Shown here: positions 26,260 to 37,087 of the stretch, one piece after another
Layout of the letters: each line of letters starts with the position of its first letter
Position numbering within the stretch: position 1 is the first letter of the stretch
Source: Gammaproteobacteria bacterium
GTDB taxonomy: Bacteria; Pseudomonadota; Gammaproteobacteria; Xanthomonadales; Marinicellaceae
Reading direction: 5' to 3'
NCBI GenBank assembly: GCA_030430025.1
Contig: JAUIGR010000008.1
Span: 1 to 64,000, forward strand
Length of the DNA: 64,000 bases
Made by a program: the position numbers and the translations under genes
Notes under the pieces: generated by a model
Told to the model about the DNA's origin: nothing
The model's database searches: none
What the model saw: the letters and a program-made list of their open reading frames with translations, nothing else

Positions 26260-28578
26260 ATGGATCTCAATCAACAACATGTAGCGATCATAGCGCCTGA
26301 AATCAATGCCAAATCACAACAGGTCCAAGCAGCCATCGAATTATTGAATAAGGGTGACACCGTCCCCTTTATTGCTCGTTATCGCAAAGAGGTTACCGGA
26401 GGACTGGATGACAGTCAACTTCGAACTTTGGAAGAAAGGCTAGGTTATTTACGTGAACTTGATGACCGACGAGAAACCATTATCAAAGTCATCAATGAAC
26501 AAGGAAAAATGACTGACGCATTGATGACATCCATTATGTCAGCCGAAACCAAAACCCGTCTTGAAGATTTATACCTACCATACAAAAAGAAGAGACAAAC
26601 CAAAGCACAAAAGGCACGCTTAGCAGGCTTGGAACCTTTGCTGGAAGCCTTGATTTCTCAACCTGCAATAAACCCTAACATTTTGGCTAAAGATTTCATC
26701 AATGCTGAACATGAAGTTAATGACGAAGCCACTGCTTTAGACGGCGCACGTCAGATCGCCCTTGAGAATATCGCCGAAGATGCTGACCTGATTCAGGACT
26801 TGCGCGACTGGTTGTGGTCTGATGGATTGATTATTGCCAAAGTCATCTCTGATAAAGAAAACAGTCCAGAAAGCGAACGATTCAAAGATTATTTTGATTT
26901 CTCAGAAGCAGTCAATAAAATCCCATCACACCGCATGCTGGCCTTATTACGTGGTCGCAATGAAGGCGTGTTGTCACTGAACATTGATCATGCCTCCGTT
27001 TTAGATAAAAATCAGAAAACACATCCCGCTATAGGCCGTTTAATCACACACACTGGCTGGGATGTAAAACAGTCTACCTGGTTGGAAAGAACGTTGGAAC
27101 TGGCATGGAGAGCCAAGTTATTATTGAAACTGAACTTACAATTGATCAGCCAGCTAAAAGAACAATCAGATGATGCTGCGATAGAAGTATTTAAACGCAA
27201 CCTTAAGGATTTACTGCTGGCAGCACCGGCTGGCGATAAAATCACACTGGGTCTAGATCCAGGGTATCGTACGGGAGTAAAAACAGTGGTTATCGACGAT
27301 AATGGTAAACTACTGGAGACAGCCGTCATATATCCACATGCCCCTCAAAAACAATGGGATGCAGCCAAACACATTTTAGCCACACTGTGTCAAAAACATA
27401 ACGTTCAATTGATTGCCATAGGCAACGGCACCGCCTCTCGTGAAACGGATCAATTGGCCAGTGAATTGCTCAAAGAACACAAAGACATCAAAGCACAAAA
27501 AATCATGATTTCAGAAGCAGGTGCTTCTGTTTATTCAGCATCAGAACTGGCCTCTTCAGAATTCCCTGATTTGGATGTTTCTTACCGTGGTGCTGTTTCA
27601 ATAGCACGACGATTACAGGATCCATTGGCTGAATTGGTTAAAATCGATCCCAAAGCGATTGGTGTCGGTCAATACCAACATGATGTTAATCAGATACAGC
27701 TGTCTAAAGCACTAGACAATGCTGTCGAAGATTGTGTGAATGCCGTCGGCGTAGATGTCAACACCGCTTCGGCTCCGTTACTTAAATACGTAGCAGGCAT
27801 CAGCGATTCGGTGGCTAACGAGATTGTCCTGTACCGTAACGAACACGGCAGTTTCAAAAACCGCGATCAACTGCTCAAGGTCAAGAGACTGGGCGAAAAA
27901 ATGTTTCAACAATGCGCTGGCTTCATGCGTATCCGTGGCGGCAGCCAACCCTTAGATCAATCGGCTGTGCATCCAGAGGCCTACCCATTAGTGGAACAAA
28001 TACTAACACGCGTCAACAGCACCATTACTCAAGTTATTGGTAATAATGGTTTACTCAATAACATCAAAGTTTCTGACTTTGCTAATGACCAATTTGGCAC
28101 CATAACCATCAAAGATGTACTAGAAGAATTAAAAAAACCTGGCCGTGACCCACGTGGTGAATTCAAAACAGCCTCGTTTAATGAGGCCGTTCATGAAGTC
28201 AAAGATTTAGTTGAGGGTATGATACTTGAAGGTGTCATCACCAATGTCACCGCCTTTGGCGCCTTTGTCGATATTGGTGTTCACCAGGATGGTTTAATAC
28301 ATATTTCACAACTGGCCGACCATTTCGTTAAAGACCCTGCTGATGTGGTCAAAACGGGACAAGTCGTTAAAGTCAGGGTATTGGAAGTTGATGTAGCCAG
28401 AAAACGTATTGCCTTATCAGCAAAATCAGATCAATCCGGTTCTAGTAAAATGACTACAAACAAAACCAAAAACAGAAAAGAAAAAAAACAACGCCCTCAT
28501 TATAAGACACGACCAACACAAAATAGTGCCTTTGGTAATGCCTTAGCTGACGCATTCAAAAATGTAAAAGATAAATGA
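26260..28578 (+). CDS. tex: Tex-type RNA-binding transcription accessory protein
   Basis: 772 aa. Domain order: an N-terminal helical Tex domain (PFIARYRKEVTGGLDD), a YqgF/RNase H-like domain (LGLDPGYRTGVKTVVID; YRGAVSIARRLQDPLAELVKIDPKAIGVGQYQHDV), a helix-hairpin-helix pair (LLKYVAGISDSVANEIV, LLKVKRLGEKMFQQCAG), and a C-terminal S1 domain (GVITNVTAFGAFVDIGVHQDGLIHISQL). A lysine-rich tail follows. The protein binds RNA and affects transcription and fitness under stress. Single gene here. Confidence 0.96.
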   Translation: MDLNQQHVAIIAPEINAKSQQVQAAIELLNKGDTVPFIARYRKEVTGGLDDSQLRTLEERLGYLRELDDRRETIIKVINEQGKMTDALMTSIMSAETKTRLEDLYLPYKKKRQTKAQKARLAGLEPLLEALISQPAINPNILAKDFINAEHEVNDEATALDGARQIALENIAEDADLIQDLRDWLWSDGLIIAKVISDKENSPESERFKDYFDFSEAVNKIPSHRMLALLRGRNEGVLSLNIDHASVLDKNQKTHPAIGRLITHTGWDVKQSTWLERTLELAWRAKLLLKLNLQLISQLKEQSDDAAIEVFKRNLKDLLLAAPAGDKITLGLDPGYRTGVKTVVIDDNGKLLETAVIYPHAPQKQWDAAKHILATLCQKHNVQLIAIGNGTASRETDQLASELLKEHKDIKAQKIMISEAGASVYSASELASSEFPDLDVSYRGAVSIARRLQDPLAELVKIDPKAIGVGQYQHDVNQIQLSKALDNAVEDCVNAVGVDVNTASAPLLKYVAGISDSVANEIVLYRNEHGSFKNRDQLLKVKRLGEKMFQQCAGFMRIRGGSQPLDQSAVHPEAYPLVEQILTRVNSTITQVIGNNGLLNNIKVSDFANDQFGTITIKDVLEELKKPGRDPRGEFKTASFNEAVHEVKDLVEGMILEGVITNVTAFGAFVDIGVHQDGLIHISQLADHFVKDPADVVKTGQVVKVRVLEVDVARKRIALSAKSDQSGSSKMTTNKTKNRKEKKQRPHYKTRPTQNSAFGNALADAFKNVKDK

Positions 28579-28784
28579 ATATTATGACATCATATGAAAG
28601 TTAGTAAGCCATAATCTTAGTTGACTGACACAAAGACTAATGGTTTGTTTGACTTTATGCAAAAAGTTGAAGACTTTCATTATCACATCATAAGCTTCCT
28701 GCTTAGATGCTTCATTTTGATAGGTTTGAAAACAAATACCACCTGAACGATAATAAACCAGCAATAAATCAATTAAGTTAAGTC

Positions 28785-29762
28785 ATGCAACATCAAGACA
28801 TTTACGACTGGATCCAAAAAAGATTGATCAAAAAAGAACAGATTAATCTGGCTTTGAATTTAGCTGGCAAACAGCCCAATAAAAATCAATGGCGAGTATT
28901 TTTAAGCACCATATTTCTATTTTTTGGCATTTTGGCATTAGCAACTGCTTTGATCTTCTTCTTTGCTTTCAATTGGGATGCCATGTCCAGATTCATGAAA
29001 TTCAGCCTGGTTCAATTGGGATTAGTATTAAGTTTACTTTTATATTGGCGGCTAGGAGCATGGATACTCATCAGACATGGACTGGTTTTGCTAATCGCTC
29101 TCCTCATTGGCGCATGGTTAGCACTGACAGGACAAACCTACCAAACAGGTGCTGATACTTGGCAGCTATTTTTCAGCTGGGCATTATTAATTACACCGAT
29201 GGTACTGTGGCAAAAGGTCGAATCATTATGGCTTTTCTGGATAATCCTATGGAATCTGACACTGATTCTTTACCAAGAAACCAACTCCCGGTTCTTTGGA
29301 TTCATTTTTTCGACTAACAACTGGCTTTATACTGGTCTGATATTGAATGTATTTTTTGTAATTGTCTTAGAATGGCTAAATACTGAAAGGGCACCTAACT
29401 GGTTAAAACTATCTTCAAGATGGGTTGTACTATGCTGGCTATTATTCACGTTTTCGATATTATTATTGACCGGTTTTCATGCCTTATTTGATAATCAACA
29501 TCAATCGCTCTCCTCATTACTTTTTTTAATAGGTATGGCAATCAGTTGGTGGTATTACCGACAAGTTTCTCTGGATGTCATAGCGATGGTTTTTTGGTGT
29601 TTGACAATGATTATTTTTCTCACTGCATTTCTTGGAAAAATTCTTTTTGAATCAGATATTGAGGCGGGTGGGTTTCTAGTCCTTGGACTGGCCCTCATTG
29701 GTATGGCTGTGGGGGCGAGCAAATGGCTACTCAGTTTACGGCAGGGGGGGCATAAACAATGA
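28785..29762 (+). CDS. DUF2157 multi-pass membrane protein
   Basis: 325 aa. A short cytosolic N-terminus (IYDWIQKRLIKKEQINLALNL) is followed by about nine to ten hydrophobic segments, starting VFLSTIFLFFGILALATALIFFFAFNW, the typical DUF2157 opening. Inner-membrane protein of unknown function. Its end overlaps the next ORF by four bases (ATGA), and this DUF2157 / GDYXXLXY pairing is common in gammaproteobacteria. The two proteins therefore probably work together. Confidence 0.85.
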   Translation: MQHQDIYDWIQKRLIKKEQINLALNLAGKQPNKNQWRVFLSTIFLFFGILALATALIFFFAFNWDAMSRFMKFSLVQLGLVLSLLLYWRLGAWILIRHGLVLLIALLIGAWLALTGQTYQTGADTWQLFFSWALLITPMVLWQKVESLWLFWIILWNLTLILYQETNSRFFGFIFSTNNWLYTGLILNVFFVIVLEWLNTERAPNWLKLSSRWVVLCWLLFTFSILLLTGFHALFDNQHQSLSSLLFLIGMAISWWYYRQVSLDVIAMVFWCLTMIIFLTAFLGKILFESDIEAGGFLVLGLALIGMAVGASKWLLSLRQGGHKQ

Positions 29763-31321
29763 ATAGTCATTTATTATGGCAAATGCTTAAAGAAAAAGAC
29801 CTTGTGGTATCAGACACCTCACCACTACAAGGTGGCGAAGTTCATGATCAACCATGGTATATTCGTCTGTTACTCGGTTTTTGTGGTTGGTTAGCATCCT
29901 GGTTCATATTGGGATTCCTGGCACTGGGATTTTTTGATATTTTTGATAACGCAATGGCTGCTTTTTTACTGGGGTTAATCATCCATATAGCAGCCTTTCA
30001 TTATTACAAAAAGAGCACAAAGAATGATTTCTTTGATCAAGCCATTTTGGTTTTTTGCTTCGTGGGTCAACTACTGGTTGCTGTTGCTCTTTTTGAAGGG
30101 ATAGGATTCCATAGTCGAACCGCATTCATGCTGCTGGGATGCTATCAATTAGCATTATTGTTTTTAATTGATAACAGTATTCATCGTTATCTTACCGCTT
30201 TTTTTGCTTTATCAGCGATTATCCATGTTTTTTTCAGCAATACCCTATACCCAATAACGGTAGCTCTAGTCAGTGCTATTTTTATTCAAATCTGGTTACA
30301 AAGGAAACACTGGGGTCGATGGAAAACCATATTACATCCGTTAGCTACATCACTGGCCTTGATTATGCTTTTTTTAGCACAAACAAGAAATCATCCAATA
30401 TGGTTGATGGATATTATTTCACCCCATCGATATGATTTAACAACATGGCCTTACTTAAATCTTTCGGCCAATATATTACTGGCAATTTCGGCAGTCTATC
30501 TGAGCTGGCAACTAACACGTGAAAGCGGTATACCTTGGCACAAATATAGCATATTAGCTCTATTGATTGTTTTAGCAGTGGGTGTCATGGCAGTCTATGT
30601 TCCCAATATGCTGCCAGCAGTGATCGTTTTACTGATAGGCAAAGGTCGAGGAGAAAATTGGTTACAAGCACTTGGAGTTTTGGCAATACTGTTTTTCTTC
30701 TGCTGGTATTATTATTGGTTAGATATAACATTATTGAACAAGTCAATCATTTTGCTTATTCTGGGCTTATTACTGACATCAGCTTACTACCTAATTCACA
30801 ACAAATCATCGGTTGCTGTTAGAACCAAAGTTCAATGGAATAGGAAACACCTGGCAACACTATTAACTGTGGTTTTCACACTGTTGTCACTGAATGGTTT
30901 TATCTACAACAAAGAACACACTATCAAAAACGGAGAGCGTATCTTATTGCGATTAGCCCCTGTTGACCCTCGTTCATTGATGCAAGGTGATTTTATGCGC
31001 ATTCGCTATCAACTTAACAATCAGCTTAATCAACAACAAGATGGCCAAGCCATCATAGAGCTCGATGAAAATAACGTGGCATCTTATGTCAGCCTATTTG
31101 AAGACCAGTCGTTAAATCAAAATCAAAGACTACTCAATTTTAAAGTCAGACAAAACGTTCCCCGAATTGGCAGTCAGGCTTTTTTCTTTCAAGAAGGACA
31201 AGCCCAGTTGTTTGACAAAGCTGCTTATGGAGAATTAGTGCTAACTGATACTGGCCAGGTTTTATTGGTCGCATTACGTGATGCAAAGTTACAATCGATC
31301 GGGGAAAATCGTTTGGACTGA
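29759..31321 (+). CDS. DUF4401 / GDYXXLXY-domain membrane protein
   Basis: 520 aa. The N-terminal two thirds hold about ten transmembrane segments (DUF4401 type, after SDTSPLQGGEVHDQPWYIRL). The C-terminal ~150 residues are soluble and likely periplasmic, carrying LLRLAPVDPRSLMQGDFMRIRY, where GDFMRIRY is the family GDYXXLXY motif. Translationally coupled to the DUF2157 gene by a 4-bp overlap. Function not known. Confidence 0.85.
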   Translation: MNSHLLWQMLKEKDLVVSDTSPLQGGEVHDQPWYIRLLLGFCGWLASWFILGFLALGFFDIFDNAMAAFLLGLIIHIAAFHYYKKSTKNDFFDQAILVFCFVGQLLVAVALFEGIGFHSRTAFMLLGCYQLALLFLIDNSIHRYLTAFFALSAIIHVFFSNTLYPITVALVSAIFIQIWLQRKHWGRWKTILHPLATSLALIMLFLAQTRNHPIWLMDIISPHRYDLTTWPYLNLSANILLAISAVYLSWQLTRESGIPWHKYSILALLIVLAVGVMAVYVPNMLPAVIVLLIGKGRGENWLQALGVLAILFFFCWYYYWLDITLLNKSIILLILGLLLTSAYYLIHNKSSVAVRTKVQWNRKHLATLLTVVFTLLSLNGFIYNKEHTIKNGERILLRLAPVDPRSLMQGDFMRIRYQLNNQLNQQQDGQAIIELDENNVASYVSLFEDQSLNQNQRLLNFKVRQNVPRIGSQAFFFQEGQAQLFDKAAYGELVLTDTGQVLLVALRDAKLQSIGENRLD

Positions 31322-31348
31322 CTTTCCCCTTTCAAATCTAAAGTTTAA

Positions 31349-33025
31349 TTAAGGATTGTTATACTCATCAGCCCCTAAATCATAAGTGCCATGCAAATTA
31401 GGATGGTTTGGGTCATCTACTCCGTGAGCTTCAAATTCCATATCTTCCATAACATCAAAACTGATCTCGTAGCAATAATCAATCGCAGGCGATGTCGCTT
31501 GCAGACGATAATCATTCGCGCCTAGATTAACAAATTGCGGATCACCAACCATAACTGTACCTCCTGCACTGAATGAGTCACTCTCATGACTGAGCACACA
31601 TTCAAAGTGTGAATTTGATCCTTCAGCTTCTGAATAGACATCAACTGACTCATCAACGATAATGCTGGATAACACATTAACATCACCTCTGTGGTTGTCG
31701 ATCAATTCTTCAACGACACGATTATCGGCAATCGTTACTGACTCTAAGCGCAAATTGGCAGTTACATCAGGATTAAGATCAAACTCATCGACAAAAAACA
31801 ACTCTTGGTCAATGTAATCCCCATCACTTCCCCAATCGCCATTTTCAACCAACATACTGTTGTTGAATGTCATCTCAGCATTGTCAACAAGATAACCCAA
31901 AACACCCATATTGGCACGATGACCCTGGATCCAACTGCGGTACAAACGGACTACCGCTCCTCCATTCACATATCCTAACCCACCTCTTCTAGCCTTGTTA
32001 TTGACAAATCGACTACATTGCTCCACTGACCAACAACCAGCACCTTGATTTTCATAGGACAATGCCATGAATTCAACTGAACTCGTAACATAAAACGCAC
32101 CTCCATGAACAGCGAGATTGTCATCGAACACCGTATTTACCGCGAATACTTTTGTTCCATTGCCTGTAGCAAAGAAACCGCCTCCTACTCCGCTGTAGGG
32201 CCCATCTTGATATGCTCTGGCTGTATTGTCCCTGATCATCACAGGTTGGTTATTGTCACCATAACAAATGCCATTTTCACAATGAGAAAAACCACCAAAT
32301 AGCCAGAGTCGAGCACCACGCTCTAGAGAGATTCCACCACCTATTCCACCAGTAGTATTTTTTTGGATAACAACGGGTGAATAAACATAAGCATTACAGC
32401 CATAAATACGCATTCCACCGCCAAATTTGGACGCTTTGTTATGTTCGATTAATGTATCTCCAACCAAAGAAATACTGGTATTATTGTCCTCAGCAAAGCA
32501 GGTAACACCAGTATCACCATTATAAGAAATGGTGCTGTCATTGATGACTATATCAGCGTTGCCTTTAAACACAACCATACCCCTCAAATTATTATTATAA
32601 ATAAGCACATCATCAATAACGAGGTTTACCTTAGCTTCATTTACATCAATTCCTTGGTCGCCATTACCGATATATAAATGGCGCAGCTCAACCTTATTAC
32701 CAGTGCCTTTTCCGGAAATGCTCAACACAATACCAGAGTTTGCACCATCAATCACAGGATGTGAAAGATCAGTAATATTAGCAGCAGCAGCAGAACAATC
32801 AGCATAACCTCCTTTAAGAGTTCTGCTGACATCATGCATTGATAAGTGTTCAAAATAAGGGGAACCACTGCTAGCGATTCGAATTTCACCACTCAATCCG
32901 CTATCTATCGCAGATTGTATGGAGCTAAAATGACAATTATTATCAGCCCCTACGGTTATAAAATCTTGATCAGCCATCGAATTCAGGCTAATCAAAACAA
33001 AACATGTAAACAAACAAGTCTTCAT
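31349..33025 (-). CDS. Secreted parallel beta-helix protein, paralogue of 7766-9418
   Basis: 558 aa with a signal peptide (LFTCFVLISLNSMA). Same plan as the 7.8-kb protein: a cysteine and SSIQSAIDSGLSGEIRIA, GSPYFEHLSMHD, RTLKGGYADC, then beta-helix rungs (VIQKNTTGGIGGGISLERG; ICYGDNNQPVMIRDNTA) and a choice-of-anchor-Q end (MVGDPQFVNLGANDYRLQ, SPAIDYC, GTYDLGADEY). It ends NNP, without the FENGFE tail of its paralogue. Extra cysteine pairs (GAGCWSVEQCSRF) suggest export to an oxidising place. Function unknown. Confidence 0.8.
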   Translation of the reverse strand: MKTCLFTCFVLISLNSMADQDFITVGADNNCHFSSIQSAIDSGLSGEIRIASSGSPYFEHLSMHDVSRTLKGGYADCSAAAANITDLSHPVIDGANSGIVLSISGKGTGNKVELRHLYIGNGDQGIDVNEAKVNLVIDDVLIYNNNLRGMVVFKGNADIVINDSTISYNGDTGVTCFAEDNNTSISLVGDTLIEHNKASKFGGGMRIYGCNAYVYSPVVIQKNTTGGIGGGISLERGARLWLFGGFSHCENGICYGDNNQPVMIRDNTARAYQDGPYSGVGGGFFATGNGTKVFAVNTVFDDNLAVHGGAFYVTSSVEFMALSYENQGAGCWSVEQCSRFVNNKARRGGLGYVNGGAVVRLYRSWIQGHRANMGVLGYLVDNAEMTFNNSMLVENGDWGSDGDYIDQELFFVDEFDLNPDVTANLRLESVTIADNRVVEELIDNHRGDVNVLSSIIVDESVDVYSEAEGSNSHFECVLSHESDSFSAGGTVMVGDPQFVNLGANDYRLQATSPAIDYCYEISFDVMEDMEFEAHGVDDPNHPNLHGTYDLGADEYNNP

Positions 33026-33294
33026 TAATTTTCTCCACTAATGGCTAACATACCTTCTTAATTACAGTATTCGGGAGCAAATAATAGTAAAGGGCTTTAA
33101 TGTCTTTTCTATACCTCCGAAGAATAACAACACAAATTTTAAGTACACAATTTCCTATCTTAGATGTCATTAATCTACATTGCTCAGCTCAGTTAAATGA
33201 TATGTTAACTATACTTTCTCACACAGGTCCTTTATTCTAAAAAAAGACCACACCTATGAGACCTTTACTTGATTCTACGACTGCATTAAATCGG

Positions 33295-33489
33295 CTAAAA
33301 ATCAGCAAGATAAGGTTTCAACCGTAGCTTAAAAACAAGTATCAGCAAGACTAATAAAGCCAATATGGCGCCTTTTAAACATGTTTGACTATTGAACGAA
33401 TCAAGCATAAGGTCTCTATTAACAAAATAAACCCCAGCTAATCTTGTGGGTTCCAATGACCATCGTAATTTACGAAAGGAAAAGGTCAT
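33295..33489 (-). CDS. Possible small single-span membrane protein (64 aa)
   Basis: MTFSFRKLRWSLEPTRL, then a hydrophobic stretch GAILALLVLLILVFKLR near the C-terminus. There is no visible ribosome binding site, and no family recognised. It could be a real small membrane protein or a relic; weak evidence. Confidence 0.25.
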   Translation of the reverse strand: MTFSFRKLRWSLEPTRLAGVYFVNRDLMLDSFNSQTCLKGAILALLVLLILVFKLRLKPYLADF

Positions 33490-33702
33490 TTTTTTAACAT
33501 TTTTTTAAATTGTTATGATTAGCACAATTAATTCATGAGTAAATGGATTTTTAACAAGATCGGTTATATTTCTGGTAATGCTAAATTCAGCGATTGATAA
33601 CGCAGTTGTAAGGAAAAAGCAATCACAACAACATCTAACTAAATAATGTTAGCAGACCCTAAATTTTCATGTCCAAACAAACAGTCTTGTTATTACGTTA
33701 CA

Positions 33703-33711
33703 TGATATAAT
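33703..33711 (+). promoter_or_regulatory. Candidate extended -10 promoter of gpmA
   Basis: TGATATAAT (TGnTATAAT) 27 bp before the gpmA ATG. No good -35 box at the right distance, which is typical for extended -10 promoters. Confidence 0.4.
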
Positions 33712-33738
33712 ACAAGCTTTAAACATTAGGGATGTTTG

Positions 33739-34482
33739 ATGACCAAACTGGTATTACTTCGACATGGTGAAAGTGAATGGAATTTGGCTAATCGTTTCAC
33801 TGGCTGGAAAGATGTTGATTTAACAGAAACTGGACGAGCACAAGCTAAAAATGCTGGTCAGTTGCTTAAGGAAGCTGGTTTTGAATTTGATCAAGCATAT
33901 ACCTCTGTATTAAAACGAGCGATCCGCACACTGTGGATAGCTACCGATGAAATGGAACGGTTATGGCTACCCACAGAACGCTCTTGGCGGCTGAATGAAC
34001 GTCATTATGGTGCCCTTCAGGGGTTGAATAAATCAGAAACAGCGGCCAAATATGGTGATCAACAAGTATTGATTTGGCGACGCTCTTACAACACACCACC
34101 ACCTAAACTAGAGTGGAATGATGAGCGAAATGCCGCATCTGATATTCGATACAAATCTTTAGACAAGGATCAAATCCCTTTAGGAGAATGCTTAGCTGAT
34201 TGTGTACAACGTGTCATGCCTTACTGGCATGAAAGAATCGCACCTGATGTAAAGGCAGGCAAACAAATTATCATAACCGCTCACGGCAACTCATTGCGGG
34301 CTCTGGTAAAATATCTAGATGATATTTCAGAAGACGATATTTTGAAGTTAAACATACCAACTGGTATACCTCTGATCTATGAGCTTGATGATGCACTTAA
34401 ACCAATCAAAAGTTATTATTTAGGCGACCAAGAAATGGTTGCAAAAGCACAAGCATCGGTTGCTCATCAAGGCAAAGCATAA
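33739..34482 (+). CDS. gpmA: 2,3-bisphosphoglycerate-dependent phosphoglycerate mutase
   Basis: 247 aa. The track starts at a TTG one codon earlier; ATG at 33739 with AGGGA upstream is better. Catalytic histidine in [20 protein letters not shown], phosphate-binding RAIRTLW and [12 protein letters not shown], second histidine in [15 protein letters not shown]. It interconverts 3- and 2-phosphoglycerate in glycolysis and gluconeogenesis. Six bases upstream of dxs, so the two may be cotranscribed, linking the glycolytic flow to isoprenoid synthesis from pyruvate and G3P. Confidence 0.96.
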   Translation: MTKLVLLRHGESEWNLANRFTGWKDVDLTETGRAQAKNAGQLLKEAGFEFDQAYTSVLKRAIRTLWIATDEMERLWLPTERSWRLNERHYGALQGLNKSETAAKYGDQQVLIWRRSYNTPPPKLEWNDERNAASDIRYKSLDKDQIPLGECLADCVQRVMPYWHERIAPDVKAGKQIIITAHGNSLRALVKYLDDISEDDILKLNIPTGIPLIYELDDALKPIKSYYLGDQEMVAKAQASVAHQGKA

Positions 34483-34488
34483 AGTAAT

Positions 34489-36378
34489 ATGAATAAAATA
34501 TACCCTATTCTGGACCAAATCAATGACCCCACTGACCTCAGGCGACTGACTGCTGACCAGTTACCTCAAGCTGCGGATGACGTGCGTCAATATCTGATCG
34601 ATAATATTTCACAATGTGGCGGCCATTTTGGCTCAGGGCTAGGTACCGTCGAACTAACCGTCGCTTTACATTACGTATTTGACACACCTAAGGATCGTAT
34701 TGTTTGGGATGTAGGTCATCAGGCTTATCCACACAAGATCCTCACAGGACGCAAAAACCTCCTTCAAACCATCAAACAAAAAAATGGACTGGCACCATTT
34801 CCCAAACGAAGTGAAAGTCAATACGACACCTTTGGAGTCGGGCATTCATCCACTTCAATTGGTGCGGCTTTAGGTATGTCCTTGGGAGCCCAAATTATCG
34901 GTGAAGAACGAGAAGTTGTGGCTGTCATTGGTGATGGTGCAATGACTGCTGGTATGGCTTATGAAGCCCTAAACCATGGTGGGGAATTAGATACCAATAT
35001 ATTGGTAGTCCTCAATGAAAATGAAATGTCTATTTCACCGAATGTCGGTGCATTGACCAGAATGTTAATCAAAATAGTCTCCGGTCGCACCTATAACCGA
35101 ATGCGCGAAAAATCAAAACGATGGATGCGTCGTGGTTCATGGCTATGGAAATTTCTCTCTCGCTGGGAGGAACACACCAAAGGTATGTTTGTTCCCAATA
35201 CCCTTTTTGAGGAACTCGGTTTCCACCATCTCGGGCCTATTGATGGACACGATATGCCTACATTGATCAATACACTTCAAACAGCCAAAGAAATTCAAGG
35301 ACCAAAGCTGTTACACATCATCACAAAAAAAGGGAAAGGGTATAAACCAGCAGAAGAAAACCCCATTAAATATCATGCAGTCAGCAAATTCGATCCAAAA
35401 ATAGGAATGAAACCCAGTGTTTCACCAACCAGACCGAGTTATACCAGCATTTTTAGTAACTGGATTTGTGATATGGCACGCATTGATCAATCACTAGTAG
35501 CGATTACTCCAGCTATGCGTGAAGGCTCTGGTCTAGTCGAATTTTCCAAGTTATTTCCACGTCGTTACTTTGATGTAGGTATTGCCGAACAACATGCAGT
35601 AACGTTAGCAGCTGGCATGGCTTGTGAAGGTATTAAGCCGGTGGTTGCTATTTACTCAACATTTTTACAACGAGCTTATGACCAGTTGATACATGATGTG
35701 GCCATCCAAAACCTTGATGTGCTTTTTGCTATTGATCGGGGCGGTGTTGTGGGGCCTGATGGCGCCACCCATGCTGGCAACCTCGACCTCAGCTACTTAC
35801 GATGTATTCCCAACCTAGTAATCATGGCACCAGCCGATGAGAATGAATGTCGACAAATGCTATATACAGGTCATATCCATAAAGGTCCCGCAGCTGTTCG
35901 TTATCCACGAGGTACTGGCCCAGGCACATCGATCCAACCTAAAATGAAAGCACTTAAGATTGGACAGGCCCATACTTTGAGGAGAGGAACAAAAGAAATA
36001 GCTATCTTGTCTTTTGGAGTGATGCTTGAATCTGCAATGAAAGTGGCGGAATCTCTAGATACCTCGCTGGTTGACATGCGTTTTATCAAACCATTGGATG
36101 AAGAGATAATTATCAAGATGGCCAATCAACACAACTGTCTGGTTACCATCGAAGATAATGTTATTGCTGGAGGTGCTGGCAGTGCAGTGAACGAAGTCGT
36201 ACAACGTTTAAAACTAGATGTGATTGTTTTGAACTTAGGACTCCCTGACTATTTTCAAGATCATGGTAGCCGTGAAGAATTATTAGAAGAAGCTGGATTA
36301 GATGAGGCAAACATTCAACGACGAATCCAAGCTTTTATTAAAGGCAACAATCATAATGTTATTTCTATCAAGCAATGA
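34489..36378 (+). CDS. dxs: 1-deoxy-D-xylulose-5-phosphate synthase
   Basis: 629-aa thiamine-diphosphate enzyme, first step of the MEP isoprenoid pathway. Motifs: [20 protein letters not shown], the TPP/Mg site [19 protein letters not shown] with [10 protein letters not shown], the transketolase central [31 protein letters not shown] and the C-terminal [15 protein letters not shown]. Full length. Starts 6 bp after gpmA. Confidence 0.97.
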   Translation: MNKIYPILDQINDPTDLRRLTADQLPQAADDVRQYLIDNISQCGGHFGSGLGTVELTVALHYVFDTPKDRIVWDVGHQAYPHKILTGRKNLLQTIKQKNGLAPFPKRSESQYDTFGVGHSSTSIGAALGMSLGAQIIGEEREVVAVIGDGAMTAGMAYEALNHGGELDTNILVVLNENEMSISPNVGALTRMLIKIVSGRTYNRMREKSKRWMRRGSWLWKFLSRWEEHTKGMFVPNTLFEELGFHHLGPIDGHDMPTLINTLQTAKEIQGPKLLHIITKKGKGYKPAEENPIKYHAVSKFDPKIGMKPSVSPTRPSYTSIFSNWICDMARIDQSLVAITPAMREGSGLVEFSKLFPRRYFDVGIAEQHAVTLAAGMACEGIKPVVAIYSTFLQRAYDQLIHDVAIQNLDVLFAIDRGGVVGPDGATHAGNLDLSYLRCIPNLVIMAPADENECRQMLYTGHIHKGPAAVRYPRGTGPGTSIQPKMKALKIGQAHTLRRGTKEIAILSFGVMLESAMKVAESLDTSLVDMRFIKPLDEEIIIKMANQHNCLVTIEDNVIAGGAGSAVNEVVQRLKLDVIVLNLGLPDYFQDHGSREELLEEAGLDEANIQRRIQAFIKGNNHNVISIKQ

Positions 36379-36509
36379 ACCAAATTTCTGTCTAGCAGAA
36401 TAATCAAAAATTCATTAGTAAAAGATGATATATGTATCTGGTTTTCAAATGAAAAATTCACTTACGTATATGTACAAAGTCAACTTAAGTTAATGACTTC
36501 TTCTGAAAC

Positions 36510-37052
36510 TCAGGCGCGTTTACTCAGCAGATACTCTGTCATTTCATGCGTAGTGAAGTGTCGTTTTAAATAGTTGACATAATTTTTGGCTTTTTTCTGA
36601 TCCTGCTTTTCATCCAGATAATTGATGATCGCCACCAAAGCATCTACCATTAAAGGATTGGTGCTTTTCTTACGCATCATCTGATTAATAATGTAGGCTG
36701 CATTATTTTCAAATCCATGAGAAGCAAACACTATTGCTAATTTAATCAATGTGTCATCATTCAATTTGATACGACCTTGTGTAGTGGTCATGTATTTGAC
36801 AAAATCAGCATGGATCTTTTCACCCGACACATCAAACTGAATTTGCAAATTAAAATAGTCAATAGCTGCCTGATGATGGGTATCATCAAAAGGGATGTAT
36901 TTACCGTATTCAAATCGCAATCGTGCTAAATCGAGACTATTCGGATATTTTCGAAACGTTTTATGCAACAACTTCATGGCTTTCAAATACTTGCCCTTGT
37001 TGATGTATTTTTCAGCCCGAGCAACGGGATTCAGTCTGGATCCAAACAGCAC
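36510..37052 (-). CDS. TPR-like helical hypothetical protein
   Basis: 180 aa, basic, all helical by composition. The N-terminal segment ARAEKYINKGKYLKAMKLLHKTFRKYPNS has the TPR pattern; further helix pairs follow (IKLAIVFASHGFENNAAYII; VDALVAIINYLDEKQDQKKAKNYVNYL). No signal peptide. It lies just downstream of radC on the same strand (35-bp gap). Probably a scaffold or adaptor; function unknown. Confidence 0.7.
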   Translation of the reverse strand: MLFGSRLNPVARAEKYINKGKYLKAMKLLHKTFRKYPNSLDLARLRFEYGKYIPFDDTHHQAAIDYFNLQIQFDVSGEKIHADFVKYMTTTQGRIKLNDDTLIKLAIVFASHGFENNAAYIINQMMRKKSTNPLMVDALVAIINYLDEKQDQKKAKNYVNYLKRHFTTHEMTEYLLSKRA

Positions 37053-37087
37053 TTCTTTTAATCACTTGTTTCACTTGAAACATGTCA

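Larger units (their letters stand above)
33026..33738. other. Intergenic region upstream of gpmA
   Basis: About 710 bp, AT-rich. It holds the upstream region of the beta-helix gene on the left, a weak 64-codon minus-strand ORF (33295-33489), and an extended -10 promoter for gpmA at the right. No repeat or RNA gene was recognised. Confidence 0.5.

Noticed and set aside
28582-28764. 60-codon minus-strand ORF after tex
   Set aside because: Begins at TTG with no ribosome binding site and shows no recognisable motif.
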